Source of the DNA: Ancylobacter aquaticus
GTDB taxonomy: Bacteria; Pseudomonadota; Alphaproteobacteria; Rhizobiales; Xanthobacteraceae
Assembly: GCF_004339465.1 (NCBI RefSeq)
Contig: NZ_SMFY01000004.1
Location: 1 to 64,000, forward strand
DNA length: 64,000 nucleotides
Direction: 5' to 3'
Positions 1 through 7,872 of this stretch are shown here, one piece after another (positions within the stretch are counted from its first letter, which is position 1; the number at the start of each line of letters is the position of its first letter). Both the position numbers and the translations under genes were made by a program. The notes beneath the pieces are model-generated. The model saw only the letters and a program-made list of their open reading frames with translations. It searched no databases and was not told where the DNA came from.

Positions 1-82
<82 letters not shown>

Positions 83-100
83 GCGCTCGGCCGACTATGC

Positions 101-157
101 GCGTGGCTGCTTGGCGCGTGGCTGCTTGGCGCTTGGCTGCTTTGCGCTTGGCCGCCT
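101..157. repeat. 15-bp tandem repeat, about 3.8 copies
   Basis: Units of 15 bp (GCGTGGCTGCTTGGC) start at 101, 116, 131 and 146. The first two are identical and the later two diverge. Read forward, the units would encode a five-residue repeat (RVAAW), but the surrounding reading frame has no recognisable domain, so I treat this as a simple tandem duplication rather than protein structure. Confidence 0.8.
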
Positions 158-190
158 ATATGCCCCCCTTCGGCAGGCCGGTCGCCTTTC

Positions 191-218
191 GCGTAAGCGG
201 CCGCGCGGCCGCTTACGC
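191..218. repeat. Perfect 28-bp palindrome
   Basis: Positions 191-204 are the exact reverse complement of 205-218, with no spacer. The centre consists of two adjacent 8-bp GCGGCCGC palindromes. The symmetry ends abruptly at 190 and 219. It could be a cruciform-prone site, a junction created by joining two identical ends head to head, or a binding site. There is no neighbouring gene to assign it to. Confidence 0.85.
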
Positions 219-2149
219 CGCGCGTGACGCTGCAGCGCCCCCCAACGTCATCATCTTCCCATCGTCACGCAAGCTTGGACTATCTCCAGGCCTCTCCCCG
301 TGTCTTACGGTAGCTACGTCGAGTGGAAGGGATGGGACGGCGACAATTTCTCCAGCGCCTGTGCACTACACATCGAGTGGGGGGCAATGGCGTGCCCGCG
401 CGGCAACTTCTGCAGTGGGCCGTGTGCCTGGGGCAAAATTCCGCCCGCCTGAGCGCTCGCCCGACGCGCCCGACCGGTCACCGCGAAGGCGCGCTAAAGT
501 CTCCAAAAGCCTGTCTAGAGGTTCCCCGGGACACCCGTCCTGCCGGCCGCAGCCTCCCGCTGCGATTGGGATGTAGCTCTCTCGGGGGCGTCGAACAGAT
601 CCCTGGCGCGAGCGCTTATTCACTAGACACGAAGCCGGCTAAGTAAGTCGACTATGGTTCACCGCCATGATCAGGAGCACGGCGTCACGCGCCGGCACCG
701 TACCCCGGATAGACGGCCATCGAGGCTTCGCTCCGTCCCGGCCTGCACCCCACTCGCCATGGATGCTCTGGCGGGCCGGCGTTGATCGCAGACGCCATTC
801 GGGAGCCCCGCCAAGACAGAAGCGGACATCGACATCTGAGCCTCGACGCCGCGGCCGGCCACCCCTGCCCGTTCGGCCGGAAACCTTTGAAGTACGGGCG
901 CGGCGGGAGACAGTTCATCGAAACGGGGTGGGCGCCGGCCGCCGTGGCTGGAATGCAGGATGGCGCCCCGAGTGTTCCGGCGCGCCGGTGAGATTGCTTG
1001 GCCTCAAGGCACCGATCCGGGCGGCAGGGTACTGCACCAGCGCGCGCGGGGCCATAGTACCGACCCAGCTACGGGCTTTCACAGTTGCACGACGCGCGCG
1101 CCGCTCGTGGCGACATGCAACGGCTGGAGAACGTCAGCCTCGTAGCAGAAAGAGCCGCTTAAATGGTCACGCGCAAGCATGCGCTGACGAACAGTTTGCC
1201 GGCTTTCAATATATCGAAGGCGAGGTGCAACAACCCGGAGGGCGCACCAGGATGACCATTTGTCCGCAGAACGCGTGTCATTCGCCATGATGGCCTCCAC
1301 CCCCCGTGCGCATCGGGACTGCTTCAGCCGGGTGTTTGCACCCTGGGTCGAGAAGTTGTTTGACGTAATCGAAGGCCGACGGATTTGCGGCATAGAATAC
1401 CGTTCGACCTCCGACGCAGCCGGGAGAGGATCGCTATTTTCTGATCAGGCTTTCGTCACTAAGGCGGCTGTCGATCCATTCTCTCGGAGCAACGCAAGGC
1501 GGCCTCGCATTTTCAGTTCCGCCGGCCTTGTCCGGCATATCAACAGCAGGCGGATGGGATATTCGCCAGATGCGACGCGACGTTCGCGCCTGCACGCCGC
1601 AATGGGTATCATCGCCGGGGGCACCCATCCGATGCCTCAGCCTTTCAGACGGCATACTCCCCGGAGATGAGACGCCTTTGCGAGCCATTCTTGGTGCACC
1701 AGGGTTGGAGCGCCTCGAACCGCCGGGGCAACGCGGCTGCCGGGCCCGCGGGAGCGGTGGCGTGACGACCCGGCCGATGCGGCGCACGAATGCGCGGCCA
1801 AATCGCACCGCAAGGTACGAACGCCAGTGTGAACGGACCGTCGACGCGTAGGGCTCCGGCCCCGCGAAGACGCCAGTCGTGGAAAAAGGCCGGGGCGTTC
1901 CCGAATGAGGCTGTGTTCCGCACATTCCCCCGCATCCCCGTGAGAACAAAAGACAGTGCGCCTACCTGATGCAGAGCACCGGCCCAACGAGAAACCACCC
2001 GTGCGGGAGGCTTGGCGCCAATCGCCGGGACTGTCACGAGACCAGATTGCTGATGGACCAGGGATGAGCGAAGTGGGCACCCAAAGACCAGGTGCCGAAA
2101 CACCGCGTGACCAGAGATGGGGCGAGGGGGGGACACGAGACGGGGCCGA

Positions 2150-2185
2150 GAGACGGGCGCTAGAGACGGGCGCTAGAGACGGAGG
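2150..2185. repeat. 13-bp tandem repeat
   Basis: Two exact copies of GAGACGGGCGCTA (2150-2162 and 2163-2175) are followed by a partial third (GAGACGGAGG). A further related GAGACGGGG lies just upstream. This is a short local duplication in non-coding DNA. Confidence 0.75.
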
Positions 2186-2269
2186 CAACAAAACCGCCCC
2201 GAAACCATAGGGATCGCAAGCCGGGCCGCCCGAGCGCCAAGACCTTTATGGTGAGTGGAATAGAGGACT

Positions 2270-2338
2270 GGCTTGGCATGTCCACGTCGAACCGCATCAG
2301 CCGCACCCCGCCCAAGGAATCCCCGACCGAGCCGCTCA
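2270..2338 (+). pseudogene. cobT fragment: 69-bp duplicate of the cobT 5' end
   Basis: Positions 2270-2338 match 22580-22648, the last bases before and the first 61 bases of the intact cobT gene, at 67 of 69 bases. The differences are at 2276/22586 and 2320/22630. Similarity stops sharply on both sides: upstream there is no cobS-cobT spacer sequence, and downstream the frame does not continue as CobT. It therefore cannot make CobT and is a displaced gene fragment. High identity implies a recent event, or a chimeric assembly. The ATG at 2278 lies within the duplicated part. Confidence 0.9.
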
Positions 2339-2496
2339 CTACCCGTCGGGGATGATCGCGCCGTGACGCGACGTCGAACGGCTTAGCCCCTCAGCCGGCG
2401 CTGGAGCGTAGCCACTTTAGCGGAACGGCCCACTACTGGAACGGCCAGGACTCGCCTCGGGCGGCCCTTCGCAGCCCCCCTCACTTGCGTCGGCTG

Positions 2497-2571
2497 CCTC
2501 CCCCTTCCCTTCCCTTCCCTTCCCTTCCCTTTCCTTTCCTTCCCTTCCCTTCCCTTCCCTTCCCTTCCTTT
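2497..2571. repeat. 75-base uninterrupted pyrimidine tract, (TTCCC)n
   Basis: All 75 positions are C or T, mostly as TTCCC pentamers with a few TTCC or CCTTT variants in the middle. The minus strand is pure purine with runs of three G every five bases. Such mirror-symmetric purine tracts can form triplex (H-DNA), and the G-runs can form quadruplexes. It is also a likely spot for slippage. No gene overlaps it convincingly. Confidence 0.9.
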
Positions 2572-2969
2572 GTCCCCGCCGTCCCTTTCTCCTTCCCTTG
2601 TCGCGTGCTGCTTTCTTCTCGTCCTGACCCCGGCCTTCTGCTTCTGCCGCTGCTGTCCGTCGTGGAAAATCCGCATCACGCGGCGCCCGACCTAACCAGC
2701 GTCCGACCAAACTCACGCGGTCCCAACGCCCGCCCCCCACCCGCCGCTCCATATTCCGCCCAGTTGGCGCCGCACCTGCGAAAGTCTTTACCTTCGGCGG
2801 GGAACAGGCGAGAAAGGGGGCGCCGCTGGTGCGAGTGATTCGGCCATATCCGACGGTATGGCGGGAAGGGATGCGGGCCCCATAGATGGCAGCAGGCCGC
2901 CGACGCATGCCGGCAAGTCGTTCCGTCACGTTAAGAAAAACTTATAAGTGTCATTTAGTTACAATCGTT

Positions 2970-3010
2970 ACGAAACGTACCGTTTTATAACTTAAAACGT
3001 TTTGTTTCGT
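2970..3010. promoter_or_regulatory. AT-rich operator cluster upstream of the TetR-type gene
   Basis: A roughly 100-bp AT-rich island (about 2935-3030) contrasts sharply with its GC-rich flanks. It holds nested inverted repeats: ACGAAAC (2970-2976) with GTTTCGT (3004-3010), AAACG (2973-2977) with CGTTT (2981-2985), and the perfect palindrome AAAACGTTTT (2994-3003). TetR-family repressors commonly bind such palindromes in their own promoter, so this is a good candidate for an autoregulatory operator-promoter. The assignment is inferred from position and symmetry. Confidence 0.6.
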
Positions 3011-3102
3011 TTTATTGCGTTTGGATAGGGCCTTGTTATGGGGGCAACGCGGCCCGTTTGAACGCCTCGATAATCGTCTCGACACCCTCGTCCTTGTGGT
3101 TA

Positions 3103-3738
3103 ATGAAGATGGTTAACGGAACCTTTCGGCAAAGGCCTGTTCGTGCGTTGGGCCGCGCGGGTCGGCGCAGTTCGGCCGGGCCGCGCCGCAGCAAAGCGGC
3201 GGCCGAGGCCATTCTTGAGGCGGCCGAGGCGGTGCTCGCGGAAGTGGGGTACGCCGGGTTTACCATCGAACAGGTGGCGCGCCGCGCGGGCGCCGGCAAG
3301 CCGACCATTTATCGCTGGTGGAACGGCAAGCCGGCCCTGCTGATCGAGATCTACGCACGACAGCCGCTGGACCTGTCCGACACCGACACCGGGTCGCTGG
3401 AAGGCGATCTCGTCGCCGCGCTGGCTCGCCTGCTGACGTTCTGGCGTGAGACCCCGGCTGGCGAAGCGTTCACTGCCCTGCTGGTGGAGGCCCAGCATGA
3501 TCCGGCGGCGCTGGAAATGCTCCGCGCTTTCCTCGCCGAGCGCAGCTTTCCGTTCGCCGACCTGTTCGATCGGGCCGCGCGGCGTGGGGAACTGGCAGCG
3601 GATTTCGATCTCGCGGCCGGCCTTGATCTCGTCAGCGGCTATGTCTGGGCGCGCCTTCTGACACGACGGCTCGACAACGACGCGCCAAGCCTCTCATCCG
3701 CCGCCCGGCAGATGGCACGTGGCTGCCTCCGACGCTGA
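3103..3738 (+). CDS. TetR/AcrR family transcriptional regulator
   Basis: A 211-residue one-component repressor. The N-terminal helix-turn-helix lies at about residues 38-84, with the recognition segment GAGKPTIYRWWNGKPALL at 63-80, the typical TetR pattern ending in Y-x-W-W-x-x-K. The rest is the helical ligand-binding and dimerisation domain, which resembles the C-terminal class found in many efflux and xenobiotic regulators. I chose the ATG at 3103; ATG 3109 and an upstream TTG at 3058 are alternatives because no strong ribosome-binding site decides. The gene stands alone: the regions to either side hold no intact target gene, so its regulon is unknown and its original partner may have decayed. 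The palindromes at 2970-3010 are the probable operator. Family call is sure; ligand is unknown. Confidence 0.88.
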   Translation: MKMVNGTFRQRPVRALGRAGRRSSAGPRRSKAAAEAILEAAEAVLAEVGYAGFTIEQVARRAGAGKPTIYRWWNGKPALLIEIYARQPLDLSDTDTGSLEGDLVAALARLLTFWRETPAGEAFTALLVEAQHDPAALEMLRAFLAERSFPFADLFDRAARRGELAADFDLAAGLDLVSGYVWARLLTRRLDNDAPSLSSAARQMARGCLRR

Positions 3739-4439
3739 GCCCGCGCCGCCGAACGATGCCGCCGCGCGCACCTGTCTGCCGAAGGTGTGAGGCGGCGACG
3801 GCGCGGACGCCCCCACGGATGTGCAGCCGAGCAGGAGAGGATATGCCTCCGGGGTCTCTGAAACCGGACACTTGCGTGCCACGTCGGGTTTCGCACGACA
3901 GGGACAGTGCCATAACCAAGTGACAGCCTGTCATCGGCTGAGAACAGTTACGCGTCGCCTCGCCCTTTTCCTCCGGCAGGACTCTGCGCGCCCCACTACC
4001 TGGACGCTATCGCCGCCGGGCGCGCCGCGATCGAGGGGGCTCCCCCGGTGATCTTCGAGGCCGGAAGCGGCGGTTACGACTATCGCATTCCCGCATTGGC
4101 CGAGCGTATCAATCGACCTTCCCTCGTCACCCCCGCCGGCCAGACAGTTCGCCGGAGCCTGCGTGTCTTGGCCCGCACCGGCACGTCGATGCTACAGGCT
4201 TGTCCGGACGTGTCTGACCCCAGGCCTGCCGGTCACCCCCGCCCGCAGTCAACGTGGCAATTTCCTGGTCTTCGCAGACCATCGGCGAAATTGAGCAAGA
4301 CAGGAAATTCGCGGCGCAGCATCCGTCAGGGCGAAACGGCACTGGAGCGGTTTCGACGTGAACCGATTCGAGTGCGGGCTCCAGGATCAGCGGCCCTCTG
4401 GTTCCTGGCCTGCCAGCAAAGTCGATGGAGCTGTAACGT
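3739..4439. other. Non-coding stretch downstream of the TetR-type gene
   Basis: No intact gene is supported. A short forward trace at about 3990-4115 reads like protein (includes PPVIFEAGSGGYDYRIPALA) but lacks a start, continues into nonsense and cannot be assigned. An inverted repeat lies at 4259-4272 and 4297-4309 (AATTTCCTG..TCTT against AAGACAGGAAATT, one unpaired base). The region appears to be decayed coding DNA. Confidence 0.5.
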
Positions 4440-5360
4440 GCATGCAGCCCGGCTCAGCGAGCTCGGACGATCGACGCCAACTCCAGCTGCAGGGAGGATG
4501 TGTCGGCGCGCGGCGTCGGGTGGCCGCAGCGGTGGTCCGAAAGCCGCGCGCTCGCGAAACCGGGCTGCGGCCGGGCCAAGCCCAGCGACCTGCCGAACGG
4601 CCCGAAGCTCGGCTCTCGCCGGGAGACGCTCCCGGGGGCGGCGACGAGAAGGACGACATTCCCGTCGCGGACATCCGTCAGCGGAGCCGAGAACGGGGCG
4701 GGCGCCGGCGGCGTTACGGCCGGGCGTTTCCTCGACAGGAGAGGCCGCACCTGCATCAAGTCCGCGCCCGCCCCCGAGGCGAACCCCGGACGTTCGAGTG
4801 GGGCGGAGCGTGGTTCGACGGCCAACTCAACGTCGATCCCGCGCGCCCGGTCCAATAAAGCGCGACCTGATCGACAACACCTGATCGACAACACCCGACG
4901 GCGAAATCAGAACCCCAGCCAGAATAGCGCTGCGTGGCTATGAGCCATGGAGGGCGAGCGGTGGCGCGCGGCTGACCCACGGCCATTGGAGAACGACCAC
5001 CTTCGTGGCGAGCCTGCGCTTGTCCGGGGTCGCCACGCCCTTCGTGCCCGCCGGCCTGATCGACCGCCCCGCCCTCGAGACCTCTGTGGACGCGGTTCGC
5101 GTGCCGGAGTTGGCGCCAGGCATCATCGTTGTCATGGGCAACCCGCCGAGCCACGAGGGCCCGAGGGTCGGCGGGATGGTCCACGCAGCCGGCGCAACGT
5201 CGCTCCACCTCGCGCCCGACAACCCCGACCTCGACCCCATCAACATGACCTTCTCCCAGCTGAAGCCCCTGCGCGAAGCCGCAGAACGCACGGTCCCGGC
5301 GCCGCCGAACGCCATCAGATGCCTGATAGACCCCGTGACGCCGAATAAGCCGGCACAGTC
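4440..5360 (+). pseudogene. IS630-family transposase fossil, frameshifted
   Basis: Pieces of an IS630 (DDE, Tc1/mariner-like) transposase appear in the right order but in three different frames. A helix-turn-helix piece lies at about 4470-4560 (NSSCRED..VSARGVGWPQRW). A linker piece is at about 4695-4750 (GGVTAGRFLDRRG). The segment AWFDGQLNVDPARPV is at 4808-4852, followed by a stop. A degraded LIDNT, in place of the usual first catalytic I-D-E-T, is at 4881-4895. The long C-terminal piece starts with HGHWRTTTFVASLRLSG and runs from about 4978 to 5358. In that piece the second catalytic Asp of the family motif VVMDN is Gly (VVMGN), and the usual catalytic Glu of NPIE is Asn (DPIN). The element is therefore inactive. 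Comparison to the family consensus is from memory. I could not define terminal repeats. Confidence 0.8.
4867..4894. repeat. 14-bp direct duplication inside the transposase fossil
   Basis: CTGATCGACAACAC occurs twice without spacer (4867-4880, 4881-4894). It lies exactly where the first catalytic motif of the transposase would be and adds 14 bp, so it contributes to the frameshifts. This looks like replication slippage after the element became inactive. Confidence 0.85.
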
Positions 5361-6437
5361 CGGGCCGGCTTTATGTCGGCGCGCGATCGGCGTCTCCGTG
5401 CGCTCCACGCCTCGCCGCCTGCACGACGCCATGTGCTTCAAGGGAAAGACGCAGGGCCATCCTTATCGCCGTCCCGCACCCTTCATCGACGCGATGATCT
5501 GAAGATCAGCCCCGTCCACTGGCTGGAGCAGTGTTGCCGGGTCGGCAGCACGAGGCGCGCGCCAGCCGCTCTGGCCGATGCCGCCGGCGCGCGGACGCCG
5601 GTCGGCATGGTGAGGTTTGGCGCAGAACAGCCGGCAAGCGGCGCCGCAGTTGCGGCCGGCTGAATGCATGGAGGCCTCTCGGCCCGGCAACGGCGGGCGC
5701 CGCAGGGGTGCGGCCAGAAGTACCGAGGCCCGTGGGAAGAACCCGTCGGAGGTTCGGCTCATCGGCGAGAGCGTCTCGGCCTGCCTTGTTTGCGAGGGCG
5801 GACGGCGTCGGCCTGGCGGAGAAGATTCGGAACCGCCCCCCCCCCACTCGCGCGGCCCTGGACGTTAGACGGGGCCCATCGGACAGTAGCCATGCGCGAG
5901 CACCGGCTTCGTCATCCCGTCCTAAGGGCCCACCCCACCCTCGCATCCGGGCAGGCCCTCGCACGCTCGACCAGCACGGTCCGAGCCTGCCGCAGTTCCT
6001 GCCCTGTCCTCCACCGCCGCCACGCATGCGAAGGGCCACGGCTCTTGGAACGCGGGACCCTTGATCGTCGACCCGCCTCCGCCGCAGGGCACGGGCCTCT
6101 GGCGGATACGTCCAACGAGCGCTTCGAGCCCCAATCGGCGCGTTCGGGCCTGAGGCCGGAAAAATCACGCCCGGGGTCAGCCCCGAAATGCACGCCTGTG
6201 CCGGAGCCGGGCGGCGGCTTGCGCGCCGGGGGCCATGCACTCTTGAGCCCAGGCAAATCTGGCCGCGACGGTGAGGTCGCGGCCGGATAACGCTCACGCG
6301 CCGGAGCGTCTCGCCGAACAGCCGTTCAGCGGCAGCGCCCCGGCGTGCTGTGAACCGGCCCCGCCCTGCAGGGCCCGGCGCCGCTTGCCCGAAACATCGT
6401 GCAAGGCCGCCGGGCGCGGCTCACAGCGTAGCGCGGC
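5361..6437. other. Gene-free stretch between transposase fossil and parvulin gene
   Basis: About 1.1 kb with no recognisable protein on either strand; open frames overlap on all phases as expected at this GC content. A 9-bp inverted repeat with a 6-base loop (GGCCGCGAC 6261-6269 with GTCGCGGCC 6276-6284) and the 12-bp palindrome GCCCTGCAGGGC (6363-6374) lie downstream of the leftward parvulin gene. Either could help end its transcript, though neither has a T-run. Confidence 0.5.
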
Positions 6438-7448
6438 TCACGGGGTGGCGGGCTTGGCGGCGGGCGGGGTGAGGAGGTCGCCGGGCTTCGGCGCCGCTTC
6501 GGTCTTCTCCACCTTGGCGGCGTCGCGCGTCTTCTGCACCACGTCGGCCTGCGCCTTCTGCGCCACGAACTGCTCGATCTGCGGCTTCACTTCCTCGAAG
6601 GTCGGCACGGGCCGCTCGCGCTCTTCCTCAAGCTTGATGACGTGCCAGCCGAACTGCGTCTTCACCGGCTTCGACACGTCGCCGGGCTTCATCTCGAAGG
6701 CGACTTCGGCGAATTCCGGCACCATCTGCTCCTTGGTGAAGAAGCCGAGATCGCCGCCATCTTCCTTGCCCGAGGGGTCTTCGGTCAGTTCGGTGGCCAG
6801 TTTGGCGAAGTCCGCGCCCTTCTTCAGCTGGGCCTCGACATCCTGTGCCTTCTTCTCGGCGGCGGCACCGGCGGCGGGGTCCTTCGGGTCGGCGCGGAAC
6901 AGGATGTGGCGGGCGCGCACTTCCTTTTCCGGCTTCTGCTGCGACGCCGCTTCCTGGTAGGTCTTCTGCATGGCCTCGTCGGTGAGGGCAGCCTTGGTGG
7001 CCTTGGTGAGAATGGCCTGCATCAGCACGCGCTTGCGGATGAAGTCCATCTCGCGCTTGAAGGCGTCGGTCTCATAGAGCTTCTCGGCCTCGGCGGCCTG
7101 CGCCATGGCGTTGAGGTCGATGAGGAAGCCGAGCACATATTCGTCGCGCGCCGCGCCCTGGATCTGCTGGGGCAGGTTCGGCGCCAGTTCGGCGGCGGCG
7201 GCGGTCACGTCGCTGCGGCGGATCGGGGTGCCGTTGACGGTGGCGAGCACCGGGTCATCGCCCTGCGTGGCAGCGGTCGCCGGCGTGGCCGCGGGTGCCG
7301 CCGCGTCCTGCGCGAGCGCCGGCAGCGCCGGAACGAGGGCCGCGCCGATCAGGGCGGCGAGAAGACCGGCGCGCAGCGGGCCGGCGGTGACCCGGCCGGC
7401 GGGGCGATGGGCCCCCTTGGGCGCGGTGTGCGGGCGATGACGGGTCAT
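6438..7448 (-). CDS. Periplasmic parvulin-type peptidyl-prolyl isomerase
   Basis: A 336-residue exported foldase catalysing cis-trans isomerisation of prolyl bonds in envelope proteins (PrsA/SurA/PpiD-like). A basic N-terminus and hydrophobic stretch (about 26-46, ending ALPALA) form a signal peptide. A SurA-N-like helical region spans about 65-165, and the parvulin rotamase domain about 177-276 starts with RARHILFR and ends with FGWHVIKLEEER, both family signatures. The C-terminus is Ala/Pro/Lys-rich. The ATG at 7448 is preceded by GAGGAA at good spacing; reading farther upstream would add residues without signal-peptide character. It is divergent from secA, a common arrangement in this order, fitting a joint role in secretion. 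Confidence 0.9.
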   Translation of the reverse strand: MTRHRPHTAPKGAHRPAGRVTAGPLRAGLLAALIGAALVPALPALAQDAAAPAATPATAATQGDDPVLATVNGTPIRRSDVTAAAAELAPNLPQQIQGAARDEYVLGFLIDLNAMAQAAEAEKLYETDAFKREMDFIRKRVLMQAILTKATKAALTDEAMQKTYQEAASQQKPEKEVRARHILFRADPKDPAAGAAAEKKAQDVEAQLKKGADFAKLATELTEDPSGKEDGGDLGFFTKEQMVPEFAEVAFEMKPGDVSKPVKTQFGWHVIKLEEERERPVPTFEEVKPQIEQFVAQKAQADVVQKTRDAAKVEKTEAAPKPGDLLTPPAAKPATP

Positions 7449-7872
7449 GAAGCGTTCCTCAATTTTCAGTTGGCCGCTGCGGGCCGCGAAAGCTGGCCCA
7501 GCCCGGTTCAGGTTGCAAGCGTGTAAGATCACCGGCGCCAGATATTTCGCCGCCGGAGCGCCGGCGAATGGACCGCCGGGGCGAGAGCCCGCTGGGAAGC
7601 AAAACTGTCGCCCGGCCTGCGATTGACAACCCCCAAACCCGTTCATAAGTGTGGCACGCGGTGCGGGTTCTTGCCGGCACTCGCGCTTATGTGACGCAAG
7701 AACCCGCAAGCCGTTCGCGGCGGCACGGCCCTGAAGACCCATTTCGGCCGCAAATGGCGTCTCGATGAGGCTTCAGCCCGCGCTCTCGCGCCCGCAGCTT
7801 GCTCAAGAGGATGCGGCGGCCCGTCACCGCCCGTTCGACACCTGCTCCTGGCGGACTCGGATTGGAAGTCTC
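7449..7872. other. Divergent intergenic region between parvulin gene and secA
   Basis: About 420 bp holding the promoters of two divergent genes. A candidate secA promoter is listed separately. The frame of secA stays open upstream to 7765, but that extension has no SecA-like residues, so I treat it as leader. No other gene is seen. Confidence 0.6.
7623..7651 (+). promoter_or_regulatory. Candidate secA promoter
   Basis: A perfect TTGACA (7623-7628) is followed after 17 bp by TAAGTG (7646-7651), a weak -10 match, giving a leader of about 210 nt before the secA ATG. Sigma-70-type promoters in alphaproteobacteria often keep the -35 element better than the -10, so this is plausible but unproven. 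Confidence 0.4.

Larger units (their letters stand above)
83..2939. other. Gene-poor mosaic region without a recognisable intact gene
   Basis: Apart from the repeats and the cobT fragment listed separately, I find no reading frame here that resembles a known protein, has a convincing ribosome-binding site, or shows codon use like the genes to the right. Overlapping frames on both strands are open by GC content alone. One short trace at about 303-350 (frame reading SYGSYVEWKGWDGDNF) looks protein-like, but I cannot assign it. The region resembles decayed or rearranged accessory DNA, and an assembly problem cannot be excluded given the poly-C edge. Confidence 0.6.

Noticed and set aside
97-576. 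Forward frame with RVAAW repeats as a gene
   Set aside because: The repeat comes from a 15-bp tandem duplication; no start signal, no domain, and the rest of the frame is unlike any protein I know.
1434-2191. Leftward open frames at 1.4-2.2 kb
   Set aside because: They look somewhat protein-like in places but overlap each other in different phases, lack starts, and match no family I recognise.
4048-4884. A 278-codon forward frame as an intact gene
   Set aside because: Its second half is the wrong frame of the transposase fossil, and the first part has no recognisable family or ribosome-binding site.
6261-6284. Intrinsic terminator for the parvulin gene
   Set aside because: The stem is good but has no T-run and lies 150 bp beyond the stop codon; kept only as a remark in the gap entry.
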